From Pyrenochaeta sp. MPI-SDFR-AT-0127 (Eukaryota > Ascomycota > Dothideomycetes > Pleosporales > Cucurbitariaceae), in the NCBI GenBank assembly GCA_020747015.1, contig JAGTJM010000047.1:124001-188000 (forward strand): DNA of 64,000 nt. Direction: 5' to 3'. Numbering within the stretch: the stretch's first letter is position 1; each line of letters begins with the position of its first letter. Positions 10,437-21,684 of the stretch are shown here, one piece after another. The notes beneath the pieces are model-generated. The model was given only the letters and a program-made list of their open reading frames with translations. It was not told the DNA's origin and did not search any database. A program made the translations under genes and the position numbers.

Positions 10437-12300
10437 TCAACGGCAGCCAGTGCTTTCAATCGTTAGGCCACGCTAAAAGCAGCCAACCCTACCCTTGGTC
10501 GCGAATCAATTCGATTTATGAAAGGCTGTACTGACAAGTAGAGTTAGACACACACCATCATAGTCATGCTCGCCTGCAAGCGCATCAGATTCGAAGCGAG
10601 ACTCAGCTGATGTTGAGATCGAGCACCACTTGAGCGCAATTGACCACGATGCGAAAGGTGCCATACACCGTGACGCTGTGTCACATCCGTGGTTGATATA
10701 ACAACCAGACGACATTGAGTAGTTCTCGCTATGATTAGGTTGACATATTCATCACGGTTGGAGCTCTATCCCGAAACAGAAGCAGATATTGCTAGGTGAC
10801 TCTTGAGGTAAGAATATTCCACCAGCACAGAGATCGACTGATTAAATCCCTATAATGCGGCTTCTGGATGATAGGTTTTATTCTCCCAAACACATCCTGG
10901 TACGAAGCGAATCTGTGCATCAGGGTTCTTGGCGGGCTGATAATGGTAGAAAGACGGGTAGTCTGTTCAAGTAGGCGATGTCCTTTCCACGAGGTGAGAA
11001 ATTTTGCTTAGCATAGACCATTGTATCATTGTCACAACGGCGACCCACTCAGCATTAGTATTTCAGCCGTGCAGGAGTTGAGTTGTTGAGTGATGTCGCG
11101 TGTTGGAATGTAGTCAAGTGGGGCTCAAAGCACGGTTGCAAAGGTCACGTGCCCATGCACTCCCTCCCCTTGTATACCGTAGCCCAACACCACTTGTGCC
11201 CAGAGCATGGTGAGCAGGAAAAACATCATAGGCACGAAGGAGATGCGGGGAAAGTCAAGGATGGGCGTGCGGGGTTCTACTAGCAATACGGAAAAGGGGA
11301 TCCAGGAACAATATACAGCTCTCTCTAACCAGGTTACGTTCTTCGCGATCCTTTGGTTAGTTAATATAGGGCATAATTGCAAGGTGGTCGGGATAGTGTG
11401 TTTGATCAAGGATGTTCTCGTCCCGCAGAACAGGATGATCGTCGAGGATACAGGACCAGCCGGCCGCAAGCTCGATACAGGAAGGTTCCAAGGGCGCGTG
11501 CATGTCCAGGAGTCTGGAAGGCGGACTAGGGAGGAAAAGTCAGACTGCGCTTGGTGCGGCACTGTGTGTGTTTCCACGGCGTCGAATGGGCTATTCCTGT
11601 TTTGCGGCGACTTTGGCGGCGAGTCGAGGGGGAGTCGAGGGCGGTGATGAAACATGGACGGCAAAGTGGTTTGTGTGGTGGTGAGACGAGGGCCGACGAC
11701 ATGATGACGGGTGGGTGAGTGGGCACAAGTGACGAGCGCTTGCCTGGGGTGCCAAAGATAGTCGAGGGGCAAAGCGGCAAGGGATAGACATTGGCGAGGA
11801 GATGGGGGATGGATTGGAGCGGGTTGCACGTCCAAAGTGGAGTGGGCGCCGGGACGCGGTGTCTTCTCTGGGCGGCAAGCCCCGGATCTCTGGCCTGTGG
11901 TCCCGCCGTGTCAGAGGACGGGCTGGCCGCGTTTCGGGCGGTGATCAGCCATTTGACCGTTGGAGGCCACCAGAACACGCCGGCCCATCTGGAAAGAATC
12001 GCTAGGAGCCAGGAGCCAGGAGGGACACGCGTTGGGTTTCTTTTTTAGTCTTCTGTCTGGGCTCTTGTCTAGCCGGCTCCCTGGCCCTTTGGCTTTTGAT
12101 TCTTGACTTTTTTTGGCCTTTTGACTCTTGGACTGCTTGTTGGGTTTTTAATTGCCATTTCCTGCTTGCCCTGTCCCATCTGCCGTATCGATAGATATTC
12201 CCTGCCCGCGGCACAGCGCTCGTTATCACCGCATGCCCGCCCCGTCTGGCCACCACTTGCACCCACCGCCGCCGCCGTCCACAACGTCACCCCCGCAAAC
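10437..12300. other. Long intergenic region before the BAR gene
   Basis: About 1.9 kb. The longest open frame is on the minus strand (11125-11835); it is Pro/Thr/Ser-rich, lacks domains, and is probably chance in GC-rich DNA. The part near 12300 is C-rich and pyrimidine-rich, as expected for a strong fungal promoter and leader. No RNA gene seen. Confidence 0.45.
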
Positions 12301-13843
12301 ATGAACATCAACAAGAAATTCGACCGCCTGAAGCAATGGACCAACGAGAAGATGGGCGCAGAGGCCCGCACTGGCCTGTCCGACGAGTTCAAGGCCCTTG
12401 AGCTGGAGATGAACCTGCGTCATGAGGGTATGCACATGCAATGCCCGCTGTCCTGCAGCAACAATGCAGTCAGATGCTGACCACGTGCCAGGCATGGACA
12501 AGATGCAGCGCTCCATGGCCGTCTATGTCAAGTCGCTGTCCAAGCGCGCAGAGGGCGACGACAAGGAGAAGCAGCTCCCGGGCGGCCATCTGGGCTCCTC
12601 CATGGTCACCCACGGCGAGGACTTTGAGCCCGACTCGGAGTTTGGCAATTGCCTGTCGTGTGCGTAATGCCTGATCAATTGCTACACGGCGCACCTGACT
12701 GACCGCCCTGCAGCGCTGGGACGAGCAAACGAGCGCCTGGCTCGCGTGCAAGAGACGTACGTTGCCAGTGCAACCACGTCATGGCTCGAGGGCCTCGAGC
12801 GCTCGCTGGTCCAGATGAAGGAGTACCAGGTACGGCCACGCAGCAGCAGCAGCAACACCAAAGCCAATTGGCCTCAACACTAACGCGCTTCCCAGGCTAC
12901 GCGGAAGAAGCTCGAGACGCGCCGTCTGGCCTACGACACGTCCCTGGCAAAGATGCAGAAGACGAAGAAGGAAGACTTTCGCATGGAAGAGGAGCTGCGC
13001 GCGCAAAAGGCAAAATACGAAGAGACCAGCGAAGACGTCTTCAGACGGATGCAGGACATCAAGGAGGCCGAGGTCGACATGGTCCAGGACCTGACAGCCT
13101 TTCTCGAGGCCGAGTTGAGCTACCACGATCGCTGCCGTGAGATTCTGCTCAACGTCAAGCGGGAGTGGCCGGTTAGGTGAGGACCCAATGATCGGTCCAC
13201 CGAGGGGGAACATCTGCTGACACTGCCCAGGGAGACACGCACGACAGCTACCCGGCCCACCCGCTCCCGCTCCGTCACAGCCCACGGATACGCAGACCGC
13301 TTCAATCCAGTCGAGGAAGAGCCCGAGCCCGAGCCTGCGCGCATCACCATCCCCAAGCTGGGCGCCCGCAGCCGCTCGCCAGCGTCAGACACGCACTCGC
13401 CCGGCGGCTACGCGCTCCGTCCCTCGCTCAGCCGTACCTCGACGTACGAGAGCTCCAACGGATATCGCGACGATTCTCCCGCTCGACGAATAACCCGCGT
13501 CCCCACCGATTCCGGCGTCATCACCTCGAGCCGAAGCAACCTCCGCCCCGTCCGCCAAACCAACACGTTTGCCGACGACTACGAAGACGACTATGCCCCT
13601 TCCAGCGGCAACGGCCACCGGCGCGACAGATCGCCTCCTAGCCCGGATACAGCTTCTTCTGTTGGCAGCGCCCGCGGAAGCGTCATGTCACGAGCAGCAA
13701 GCTGGGCAGCCCCTAATGCGGGTGGAGGGACAGAAAAGAAAGCCCCGCCACCACCGCCTCCATCGAGGGCAAAGAAGCCCCCGCCACCTCCCCCGCCCAT
13801 GAAGCGAAGTGCGTTGAGTGCCTCTGAAGTAGCACGATATTGA
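12301..13843 (+). CDS. Endophilin-like BAR-domain protein with polyproline tail, five exons
   Basis: join(12301..12427, 12492..12659, 12714..12829, 12896..13176, 13231..13843), 434 aa; every junction keeps frame. The first 235 residues form a classical N-BAR fold of the fungal endophilin type, starting MNINKKFDRLKQW and including the SSLGRANERLARVQ and WLEGLERSLVQMKEY helices and a long coiled coil. It should bind and curve membranes during endocytosis or vesicle traffic. The tail is disordered, rich in Ser, Arg and Pro, and ends with two polyproline runs separated by SRAKK, likely ligands for SH3 proteins or profilin. There is no SH3 domain here, unlike animal endophilins. Exon 2 to 3 uses a GTGCGT donor. 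Confidence 0.92.
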
Positions 13844-14801
13844 TTACCACAATCTTATTGCTGTTCTTCCTTGGCTGACAGAGTATATTGTGCAGGGCCC
13901 ACATCCATACCCACAAGAGTGACAAGTTGGTAGACATGGCCCTTTTGGCGAGAGAAACGGAGGAAAGCGCAGGCACGCCGATGCACTGCGAGAATGCACA
14001 AGTAGAAAAAGCAAAATCTGAATCCGACCGCAGTGCGGTCTGGCGCATCACGGCGTTTTGAGCCATTGGGTCTTGTATCATACATGAATACGCAGCGTCC
14101 CTCTCTGTCGTCTTATTTTGATAGAGAGAGAGAGAGAGAGAGCGAGAGGGAGAGATGCAAAGCAAACTATAGAAAGCGCAGTTATCACGTCATTGAAATC
14201 CATGCAAAATATCTACATTACCCACCCCCTTGAAATCTGCTTCCCATGTGTTTTTGGTCACGTGCGGAAGCACTTGCAGGTGCGGGAAAGCGGAGCCAGA
14301 GACCGGGGGCGCGGGGAGGGTAAGAAACGTAGAGCTAGCTAATGAATAAAGGCAATCTATACATTTTCGAAATATCCAATCTCCTCTCTGATCAACATTC
14401 TCTTTCCTTCCGAAAAGGGAGCATTCTACATAGTGAGTCTTGGGTTTTGAAACGTTTGTCATTCATCTAGCGAAGGTACTAGTACATGCAATTGACTCAA
14501 CCCCCCTGAGGGAGAGAAAAAAAGGAATCTGCATTTGTAGGAAATGAAGAAAGACGTAAACTGTAACGTTTTTTTTGAATGCATGTCCTCCCCAAGCTGC
14601 CGTGTGTACAAAGCGCGAAATCAGATAAGGATCAGATGGGGTGAGATGGGATAGTCCTCGTGTATTCTTTCAAAATCCAGAGATTACTCACACAACGAAT
14701 ACGTCATGTCTCCTTGTCCTTTTCCAAACTAGAGAGCCCAAATAAAAAGTGTAAAAGGGAAGAATAATAATAACAATAATACCATCTCATGTCTAATGCT
14801 T
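13844..14801. other. Convergent 3' intergenic region
   Basis: Nearly 1 kb between the stops of the BAR gene and the Zn2Cys6 regulator. It contains a GA microsatellite (listed) and no supportable gene. Confidence 0.5.
14123..14142. repeat. (AG)10 microsatellite
   Basis: A perfect dinucleotide run of ten AG units, continued by imperfect GA-rich sequence to about 14155. It lies downstream of the BAR gene. Confidence 0.9.
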
Positions 14802-17422
14802 TCAACTCTCGAACTTCTGCGGCTGGGAAGGGAAATTCCAATTCTCCTGATAGTTATTAGCGCTGCGCATGTATAAAACTTGCTATTACTGTGCAACATG
14901 CGAAGAAGAGAATGAAAGGGACCATAAGAAAGATCAACACTTACCCACTGCTGCAATCCTCCATTCGGACTTGCGGTGCCAAAGTCGGATTGGCCCTGTG
15001 CGCCAGAGTCAACGGGGACAAATATCGCGCCCGTCTCCTGGTTCGCTGCCATGCCCGTGAAAATGTCAAAATCCTCTGGGTTACCGCCGCCATTTAGGCT
15101 ACCGAGCAGGCTGTCAAAATCTACGTTTAGGTTTTCGAGCCCGCCGCTGGTAGGCGTGCGTTGTAGTTGGTTGTGGATTGTGGATGTTTGCTGGCCAACG
15201 CCGAAGCCGGGGCTTGTGATGGACGAAAAAGATGGTAGGGGTTGTAGTGTGGGATGTTGTTGTGGCGCTATTTGTTGGCGTTTCTTGTTGAAGCCCTTCA
15301 TTACGTAGAAGGCTTCGAGGTTCTCTTTAACTGTCCAGAGCAGGTCGCTGCATCGCTCGCGTACGCCGACGCCATAGCAATGGCCAAAGATGTGGTCAAT
15401 GATGGTGGCCATGCGTTCTTTGCGTGGGAGATCTGGTGTGCGGTACAACTCGGTCAACAGCAGAAGGATGGCGTGATATTGTTGGTAGGTTGTTGAATAC
15501 CAAGCCCACGAACTCAGGGAAGGGAGCGTATCGAGCGTTGCGCCAATTTCCAAAGTCGTGAGGGCTGCAGTAAGGAGGACATCTCGGAGGCGATTCTCAG
15601 ACTCGGAGCGTGGTTGGTGAGAGGTTTGAGGAAGATGGCGATACAGCAGCATGGAGTCACAACGCGACATAAGCAGTGTTGCAACAAGCCCAGCATACCG
15701 CTGAATCGGGACTGATGCGTCAAGATACTGCAAATATTTGCTCTGGATTTGGCGTTTTCGCGCTTCTACGCGTGCTCGAAGATCGTGAAGTGTGATGTGC
15801 TTACGGTCCATTTCGATCCTGCCGCGGAAAATAAGCCGATGGATCTCGTTGCATTCGTATCGGATGAGCGATAACGTGACGTCCGACCAGCCATTTATTG
15901 ATTGAGGTTGCTGTTGCCAGCTCGGGCTTCCAAACTCGAAAACATCGTCATCCACATTCAACGGCAGTGCAATATCAAAGTCATCTGCTCGTATTGATGG
16001 ATGCGGGCCTTGAGCTTCTGCTGTTTTAAAGTCTAGGAAGCAGATTTGATACCAGAGTAGTGACCGTACGTGCCGTTGCAAAGGCGTCAGACTATTCGCA
16101 GAGCTGTGGCTGAGACGATGGATGCCGATGCATTGTGCTAGCCGGACAAGAGCGCCAACAACAACGGACGTTGCTCGTGAGATCTGAGCTCTACAAAGAG
16201 GTATCTAGCAATGTCAGCTGAGAGCAGTGTCAAGACATCAATGGCCGTACCAGATAGATGGCCAAAGCTTGGAGCGTCCTGATATTTGATGTCTTTGCCC
16301 AGTTTGCGCGAAGGAGAGCTCGTTCCGTCGCCTTTTGCAGCCTCAAGAACAAGTCTTCTTTCGTAATGCCAAACTGCGATTTCGCCTGAAACGGTGACAC
16401 AGATGCCGCAGCTGCCATGCAGACCGCTAGGATCAGCGCAGTGCAGGAGTTCTGATTCGGGCTGCCAATCTCGATGTTCATCCAAAATCGATCAAATAGT
16501 CGCTTGAACGAGGGTAGATGCAGCACGTGCGCCAGGGGGCTAACCGCTTCTGTATACCGCTGTAACAATGCTTCTGCCTCCATTTTCGTTGGCAGTTGTG
16601 GTGGTTCCACTTCATTGTTGTGGTGCAGAGACAATGAGCCTCCAAGTAGCAAGTTCAATGACGGTGCTAAGGACGGCATCTGCTCTGCTGACAACAAGGC
16701 AGAAGATTGTGGTGCTCTTTGGCTTGCCATTGACGGAGACGAAGTATAGCTCTCAGACAGGAGCTTGCCCAACTAGACATGCCAATTCAGTTTTTGTTCA
16801 ACAAGGAGTGAGATTGGTGCAAACGGAGGTAAGCGGAGAGGGCGAACAGTACCTCTTCGGCATACTGGGGGCGAAAGAATCCAGTAACATTTTCGCAAAT
16901 AATCATCCTCCCGATGCGAATCGTAAGGTCAGTCGCAATCTGGTCTTCGTCATCGTTCTCATCCTCATAGACATCATCTTGCGTCTCTTCAGGTTCGGCG
17001 GGCAGAGTTTCCCATGCATCGCCATCGGCTTCGACGTCCTGTTGATAGGCTTCCCACTCATAATCGCGAGGGGGCGTTCCAGGCGTGGTGGACGTGTCGA
17101 CTGTGTTCGAAATGTCATACTGATCAGGCAGGCTCGATGAGCTTTGCGTGCGCACGGGAAGATCCTTTGTCCAGTCCGGAATCGTGACGCCGGTTCCACT
17201 TTTACTGGTAGCACGCTCCCGTTGCTCCCTCTCTTTCTTGCGAGCAGCGCTCTCGGGGACGGTGATGAAGATGCACTCTCTTCCGAAGGCGGTGCAGTTC
17301 TGGCAAGGATGCGTTTTGGAGCATCTCGACTTTCGCGTGCGGCATTCGACGCAGGAATTGATGGGGCGTGGATTTCTCCTACGAACCACTCGAGACTGCA
17401 AGACCTGTCCTTGTTCGGGCAT
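14802..17422 (-). CDS. Zn(II)2Cys6 transcription factor with fungal-specific regulatory domain
   Basis: complement(join(14802..14846, 14945..16204, 16251..16772, 16853..17422)), 798 aa. The zinc cluster has six Cys at residues 24, 27, 34, 40, 43 and 50, with the canonical 2-6-5-2-6 spacing, preceded by a basic RRRNPRP stretch. A basic linker, then a long acidic Asp/Glu segment (possible activation domain) follow. The central fungal-trans region includes LQALAIYLIPLCRAQISR, rebuilt across the second intron, and SLLWYQICFLDFKTAE. The final 14-residue exon (ENWNFPSQP...) is chosen because it gives an in-frame stop after a consensus GTAAGT donor. Target genes are unknown; it is not next to a metabolic cluster. 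Confidence 0.9.
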
Positions 17423-17937
17423 GTCTCATCATGCTCATTTTCGAGCCATTTGTTGAGGTTTGAGGTTCGCTCGAGTGGTGGAGAGGAGCGATCGGAAGTC
17501 GGCCCGTTGGGGAACCTTGTTGGCTTTAACATGGCCTGTGGCTGATCATCACGTGAACCTCGTAACTCAGCCTTCCATTGTGCGAGAGCTATGTCCCGAT
17601 CGGGATTAGTATACTCTGAGAGATACAGAGTTTTCGCCGCCTTTCGGACTGCTGCAGGTACCAGACTACTTGGCCAGCAGCACGATAACGACGCCTCCGG
17701 CGAATTATGTTGCTGCAATTAGTGGGAGGCGTGTGCATCCCGCGCCAGTCCGGATGTGAAGAATTGCTTGAGGCATTTTGTTCCATACAGGATATAAAGC
17801 TACCTTCCATGCACGATAATTTACCGCTCGCGAACGCCTTGCACCACGAACCCAATCAAGTTGCTGCATTATTTGCACGAGCTTGAGCACTCGGAGCCAA
17901 AAGAAACACAAAGCCGTCACTAGTGACCAGCCCGCAA
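17423..17937. other. Intergenic region (vps45 3' end / Zn2Cys6 promoter)
   Basis: About 515 bp. It contains a CACGTG hexamer near 17550, a possible bHLH-factor site upstream of the regulator gene. No gene is supported. Confidence 0.45.
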
Positions 17938-19875
17938 TTACCTGCCCACCTCCCGTTTCAACCGTGCCGCAGCGGAAGTCGGGGGAGGCTCAGGCCAAGA
18001 ATCCACGGCATCTTCAACCTCTTCCAAGAATGAGGTGCTATTATGCACCGTAGTACCACCGAGTACGACTCGAATGCCCGGTGAACTGGCATTGACCTGC
18101 GCCACCATCTTCGCCTCTTCATATGTTGTTCCGCCAACTATAAAGACGATAATGTCCTGCGCCTTATCCTTTGTTGATCCACCGCCTTCTACGAATGGGT
18201 ATAGTTGTTGGCTCAACCTGCCCTTGATCATATCCTGCAGCGTAGCCTCGAGGCGTGGCGAATGTTGCGTGTAAACGTTTTCAACCCCCTTGAGTCCTTT
18301 CAAGCGATCTCGTGCACCCCCAAAGAATGAACCCGGTTGGAACAAATCTGGCACTCCGCCTGCCACAGTAGTTGCTTGTAGCGAGTCATGATAGGTAAGG
18401 AGCTTCGTGATTAGATTGATGCGTTGTCGCGACAAACCACCAGCAACGTTGAGAAGATCCAGTAGCATAGCAGTCGAATTTGACGAGGTCTTCGAGTAAC
18501 GCAATGCGTAAATTGCTACGAGTCGGAGTTTGTTGTTGGCAGGGACTTTTGGATCTTGAATAATCTTTTGCAACGCTTTCACGTCATTTGAATGATTGTC
18601 TGTACATGCCAGACTCTGTTCAAGCTCACTTATGTCTAGAAGGCTCTCCTCTCCGACTCTTCGACTTAGCTCGCCGACAAGGGTAACGTGCTTTGTAACA
18701 TTGCCAGAGAGCTTTCGAAACTCGGGAAAGTCTTCAATAAAGCGCTTCATATCTGCTATCGAGTCGAGCTTTTGTGATCCTTGTTGTTTCGAAGCAAACT
18801 GCTCGACATACTCCTTGGCATTTTGCCCCAGGTCGCCAAAGTTGAGGTACATGTTCTTCTTGAAGAAGGGATCTTGGTCCTGCGAAAGAACAATCTCCTT
18901 CAACTCTGGCCGTACTTCGGGCACATCACGTAGATCTACCCTGCCGTTGTTGATCCCGAGGAGCTCATGGACCATGGCTTGGTATGTCCATTGGGTCAGC
19001 AATGGCGTGACAGGGTCATCCCTTCGATCCACGATCAGAAGAATGGGAGGTGTGTCTGTTTTACGGAAGTCGAATAGTTGGTCCTCTTGTGTCATGTGAT
19101 AACGGACTTCTGTAGCCAGTTTCTTGACTAGGAGACTGTTCTTTTGGTACCGAATCAAGGGCTTCTTCTTGAGCGACAGGAGGAGCGCCATGACTGCCTC
19201 GGTTGATCGTTGTAGAGAGTCCTGATTCCACGAGTCTGGGCTTGTACTCCATATTCTATGATCTGGGAAGCCAAGATTGAGAGACATTAAATCGGGGTTT
19301 ATGACGAGGAAGTCGGCAAAGTACTCTTGCACAGCCCGCACAACCTCATGGTCGTCTGCCTCCGCTAATCGCTCCAACGAGGACTTCTTGATGATGTTGC
19401 TGAAATCTTGAGACGTCAGCAATTGGCTTGGCACCCTGCTGTCCCCCTGATGCCTTACATATGTTGTATTCGCCGTACTTGGGCTCCCGCAGCTCCTCAA
19501 TCAAGCCCTGTATTGACTCCGGAGACGGTCGAACGAAGCATAGGCAACGAAGATGGCGCATCTTCTCCCGTTTTTGGTTGTCTAATCGGCTACCGTAGCG
19601 TTAGCCATGTACTGTTTGGATGTTCGCAGGGAGGGGTACTCTGTGAGGTAAACCTCATGGTTGAGGAGGGCCGACTGTGTCGTTGCGGTCGATACTATGG
19701 AGACCTGGAGAGCTTTAGCATTTGCCTTCCGTGTACTCGGTAGAGCAGACAAACCCACAGTCTCATTGTCGAGCAAGAGGATCTTCATCTTCGCCGCGGA
19801 GGTGCCTGTGGCAGCGCTGTCTCCGACCGACACCATCTTGGTGATGTAGCCGGAGACGGCTTGTACGATATCCAT
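17938..19875 (-). CDS. vps45: Vacuolar protein sorting-associated protein 45 (Sec1/Munc18 family)
   Basis: complement(join(17938..19406, 19459..19589, 19640..19704, 19759..19875)), 593 aa, close to the yeast length. VPS45 is the SM protein that works with the Tlg2/Pep12 syntaxins in fusion at the trans-Golgi and endosomes. The N-terminus MDIVQAVSGYI, the MKILLLDNETV strand, VSIVSTATTQSALLNHEVYL and MRHLRCLCFVRPS are family hallmarks. The large last exon carries ILLIVDRRDDPVTPLLTQWTYQAMVHELLGI and IIVFIVGGTTYEEA. Three short introns break the first 100 residues. The third uses an AAG acceptor, which is needed to rebuild YNIYFSNIIKKSS. Convergent neighbours do not overlap it. Confidence 0.97.
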
Positions 19876-20480
19876 GATTGAGACGCGAAGTATTAGCTGT
19901 ACGCTGGATCGGCTTGCGGCTCTTCAAAGATTTGGGCGCGTTCAAGTTCGGAGTGCCATGTCGGTGCGGTTGACGGAGGAGCTGGGGTGGCTTGAGCTTC
20001 CCTGTTGATTCCCGCTAGCGACAAAAGTGCCAAGCGAGACGTTCACGAAACCTCTCCAGGCCGCCATATCTGGCATTGTGCTTTTACTGATGTTACGAGC
20101 CTCTTTCCTGCGTGATCTACGGTATTGCAGTGCGGCTGGCTTGATCAGCCCAGATGGCGTGCACATACCCCGCTGCGGGGTATAGATACTGTGAAGACTG
20201 GCATCTTCTACTTGTACACATTTGTCATCTATGTTCACTGGCATTGGAAGCCTTGCTTACATATCTCGGGGCAATTATTCCCCATAGTCAATCGCTCCTG
20301 GATAACTCCTTTATCGGGGGTAACCGCTGCGACATTGCGAATGCTCTATCTGCTGTGACGTAATTAGGTATTTGTAGGTGTAGTTAAACACGAGGGACCT
20401 CGAGTAACTCCGTCTCTCATCTGAACAACACATTTCAACCCCCCAGTCAACCGAAGATTCGCCAATCAAGATCAGTTACA
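19876..20480. promoter_or_regulatory. Divergent promoter region of vps45 and the epimerase gene
   Basis: About 605 bp between the two start codons. A 100-codon minus-strand frame (19942-20244) lies here but looks like vps45 leader sequence. No specific element is identified. Confidence 0.4.
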
Positions 20481-21595
20481 ATGCCAAAACTTTTCATGTG
20501 AGCTGCTGCTGAATCTCGCAAGCTTGACTGGATCTTGGCTAACTAGGTCGCAGCACTGGTGCAACGGGCTATATTGGAGGCGACGCCCTCTATGCCATCG
20601 CGAACACATATCCAGACCTCGAGATCACTGCACTGGTCCGAAACAGTGACAAGGGGGCAAAGGTTGCATCGCAATACGCCAAAGTCCGTCTCGTTTACGG
20701 CGACCTCGACAGCACTGAGCTCCTAACCAGCGAGGCGTCTAAAGCAGACATTGTGGTTCACACTGCAGACTGCGATCATCTTGGCTCTGCTAAAGCCATT
20801 ATCGCTGGTCTTGCTCAGAATCAGGAGAAGACCTATCTCATCCACACCTCAGGGACCGGAGTGCTTGCTTTTGAGGACGCTGAAAGCAGAACGTACGGCC
20901 TTAAGCGAGAGAAGGTGTATGATGACTGGGATGGTATCGGCGAGGTGACCTCGATTCCGGATGTGGCAGTCCATCGAAACGTCGATAAGGTCATCCTAGC
21001 CGCCAATGAAGCGTCTTCAAATATCAGCTCTGCCATTGTCTGCCCGCCATGCATTTACGGACCGGGCCGCGGGCCGGACAACCAGAGAAGTGTTCAAGTG
21101 TACGACATGGCTCGTGCAATTCTCCAGCGTGGCAAAGGGTTTATCGTTGGAGAAGGGTTCAATTTCTGGACAGAAGTTCACGTTCAAGACCTCAGCGAAG
21201 TGTTCTTGGGTCTAGTTACGGCGGCTCTGGAACCCGAGGGTGGTAAAGCCACCTGGAATCAGAAAGGCTACTACTTTGCTCAAAGCGCTGAATTTGCTTG
21301 GGGCGAAATTGGACGCAAAATTACCAAAATCGCTTTCGACAAGAAGCTCATCAACACGGCTGATGTCGAGAGTGTCAACAAAGATGAGGCTGACGGGCTG
21401 AGAGCTTTTGGCAGTTACTTGTGGGGCACAAACTCTCGCTGCAAAGCTATTCGTGCCAACAAGCTCTTTGGATGGACCCCTAAGCAGAAGAGTCTGCTCG
21501 AACTGCTGCCAGAAATCGTCGAAGACGAAGCAAAGAAGGTGGGAAGGGCCAAGACCCATGCGGAAGAAGCTGCTGAGGGACGTATCTTGAGATGA
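20481..21595 (+). CDS. NAD(P)-dependent epimerase/dehydratase family protein
   Basis: join(20481..20497, 20554..21595), 352 aa. The first exon has only 17 nt (MPKLF plus two bases). Splicing to the CAG acceptor at 20553 rebuilds the Rossmann motif ITGATGYIGG. A conserved Asp in VYGDLDS follows, then a strand leading to IHTSGTGVL where the catalytic Ser/Thr region of extended SDRs lies, and VCPPCIYGPGRG, a typical substrate-loop signature. It is probably a nucleoside-diphosphate-sugar epimerase-like or atypical SDR; fungal members have many unassigned roles. The usual catalytic YxxxK is not obvious: the expected position reads YGLKREK. Its stop is only 90 bp from that of the convergent amine oxidase gene. 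Confidence 0.88.
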
Positions 21596-21684
21596 TGCAG
21601 GTCAGGAATATACAGGAACTCAAAAGTGAAGTTTAACTGTTAATTTTTATGGCTACTTTCAATTTAAGATAGTGTTTGCCATTT

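Noticed and set aside
11125..11835. 236-codon minus-strand open frame upstream of the BAR gene
   Set aside because: Pro/Ser/Thr-rich with no domain or clear splice context, and overlapped by comparable frames on the other strand. Best explained by base composition.
19942..20244. 100-codon minus-strand frame upstream of vps45
   Set aside because: Same strand as vps45 and within its probable leader; no conserved features.
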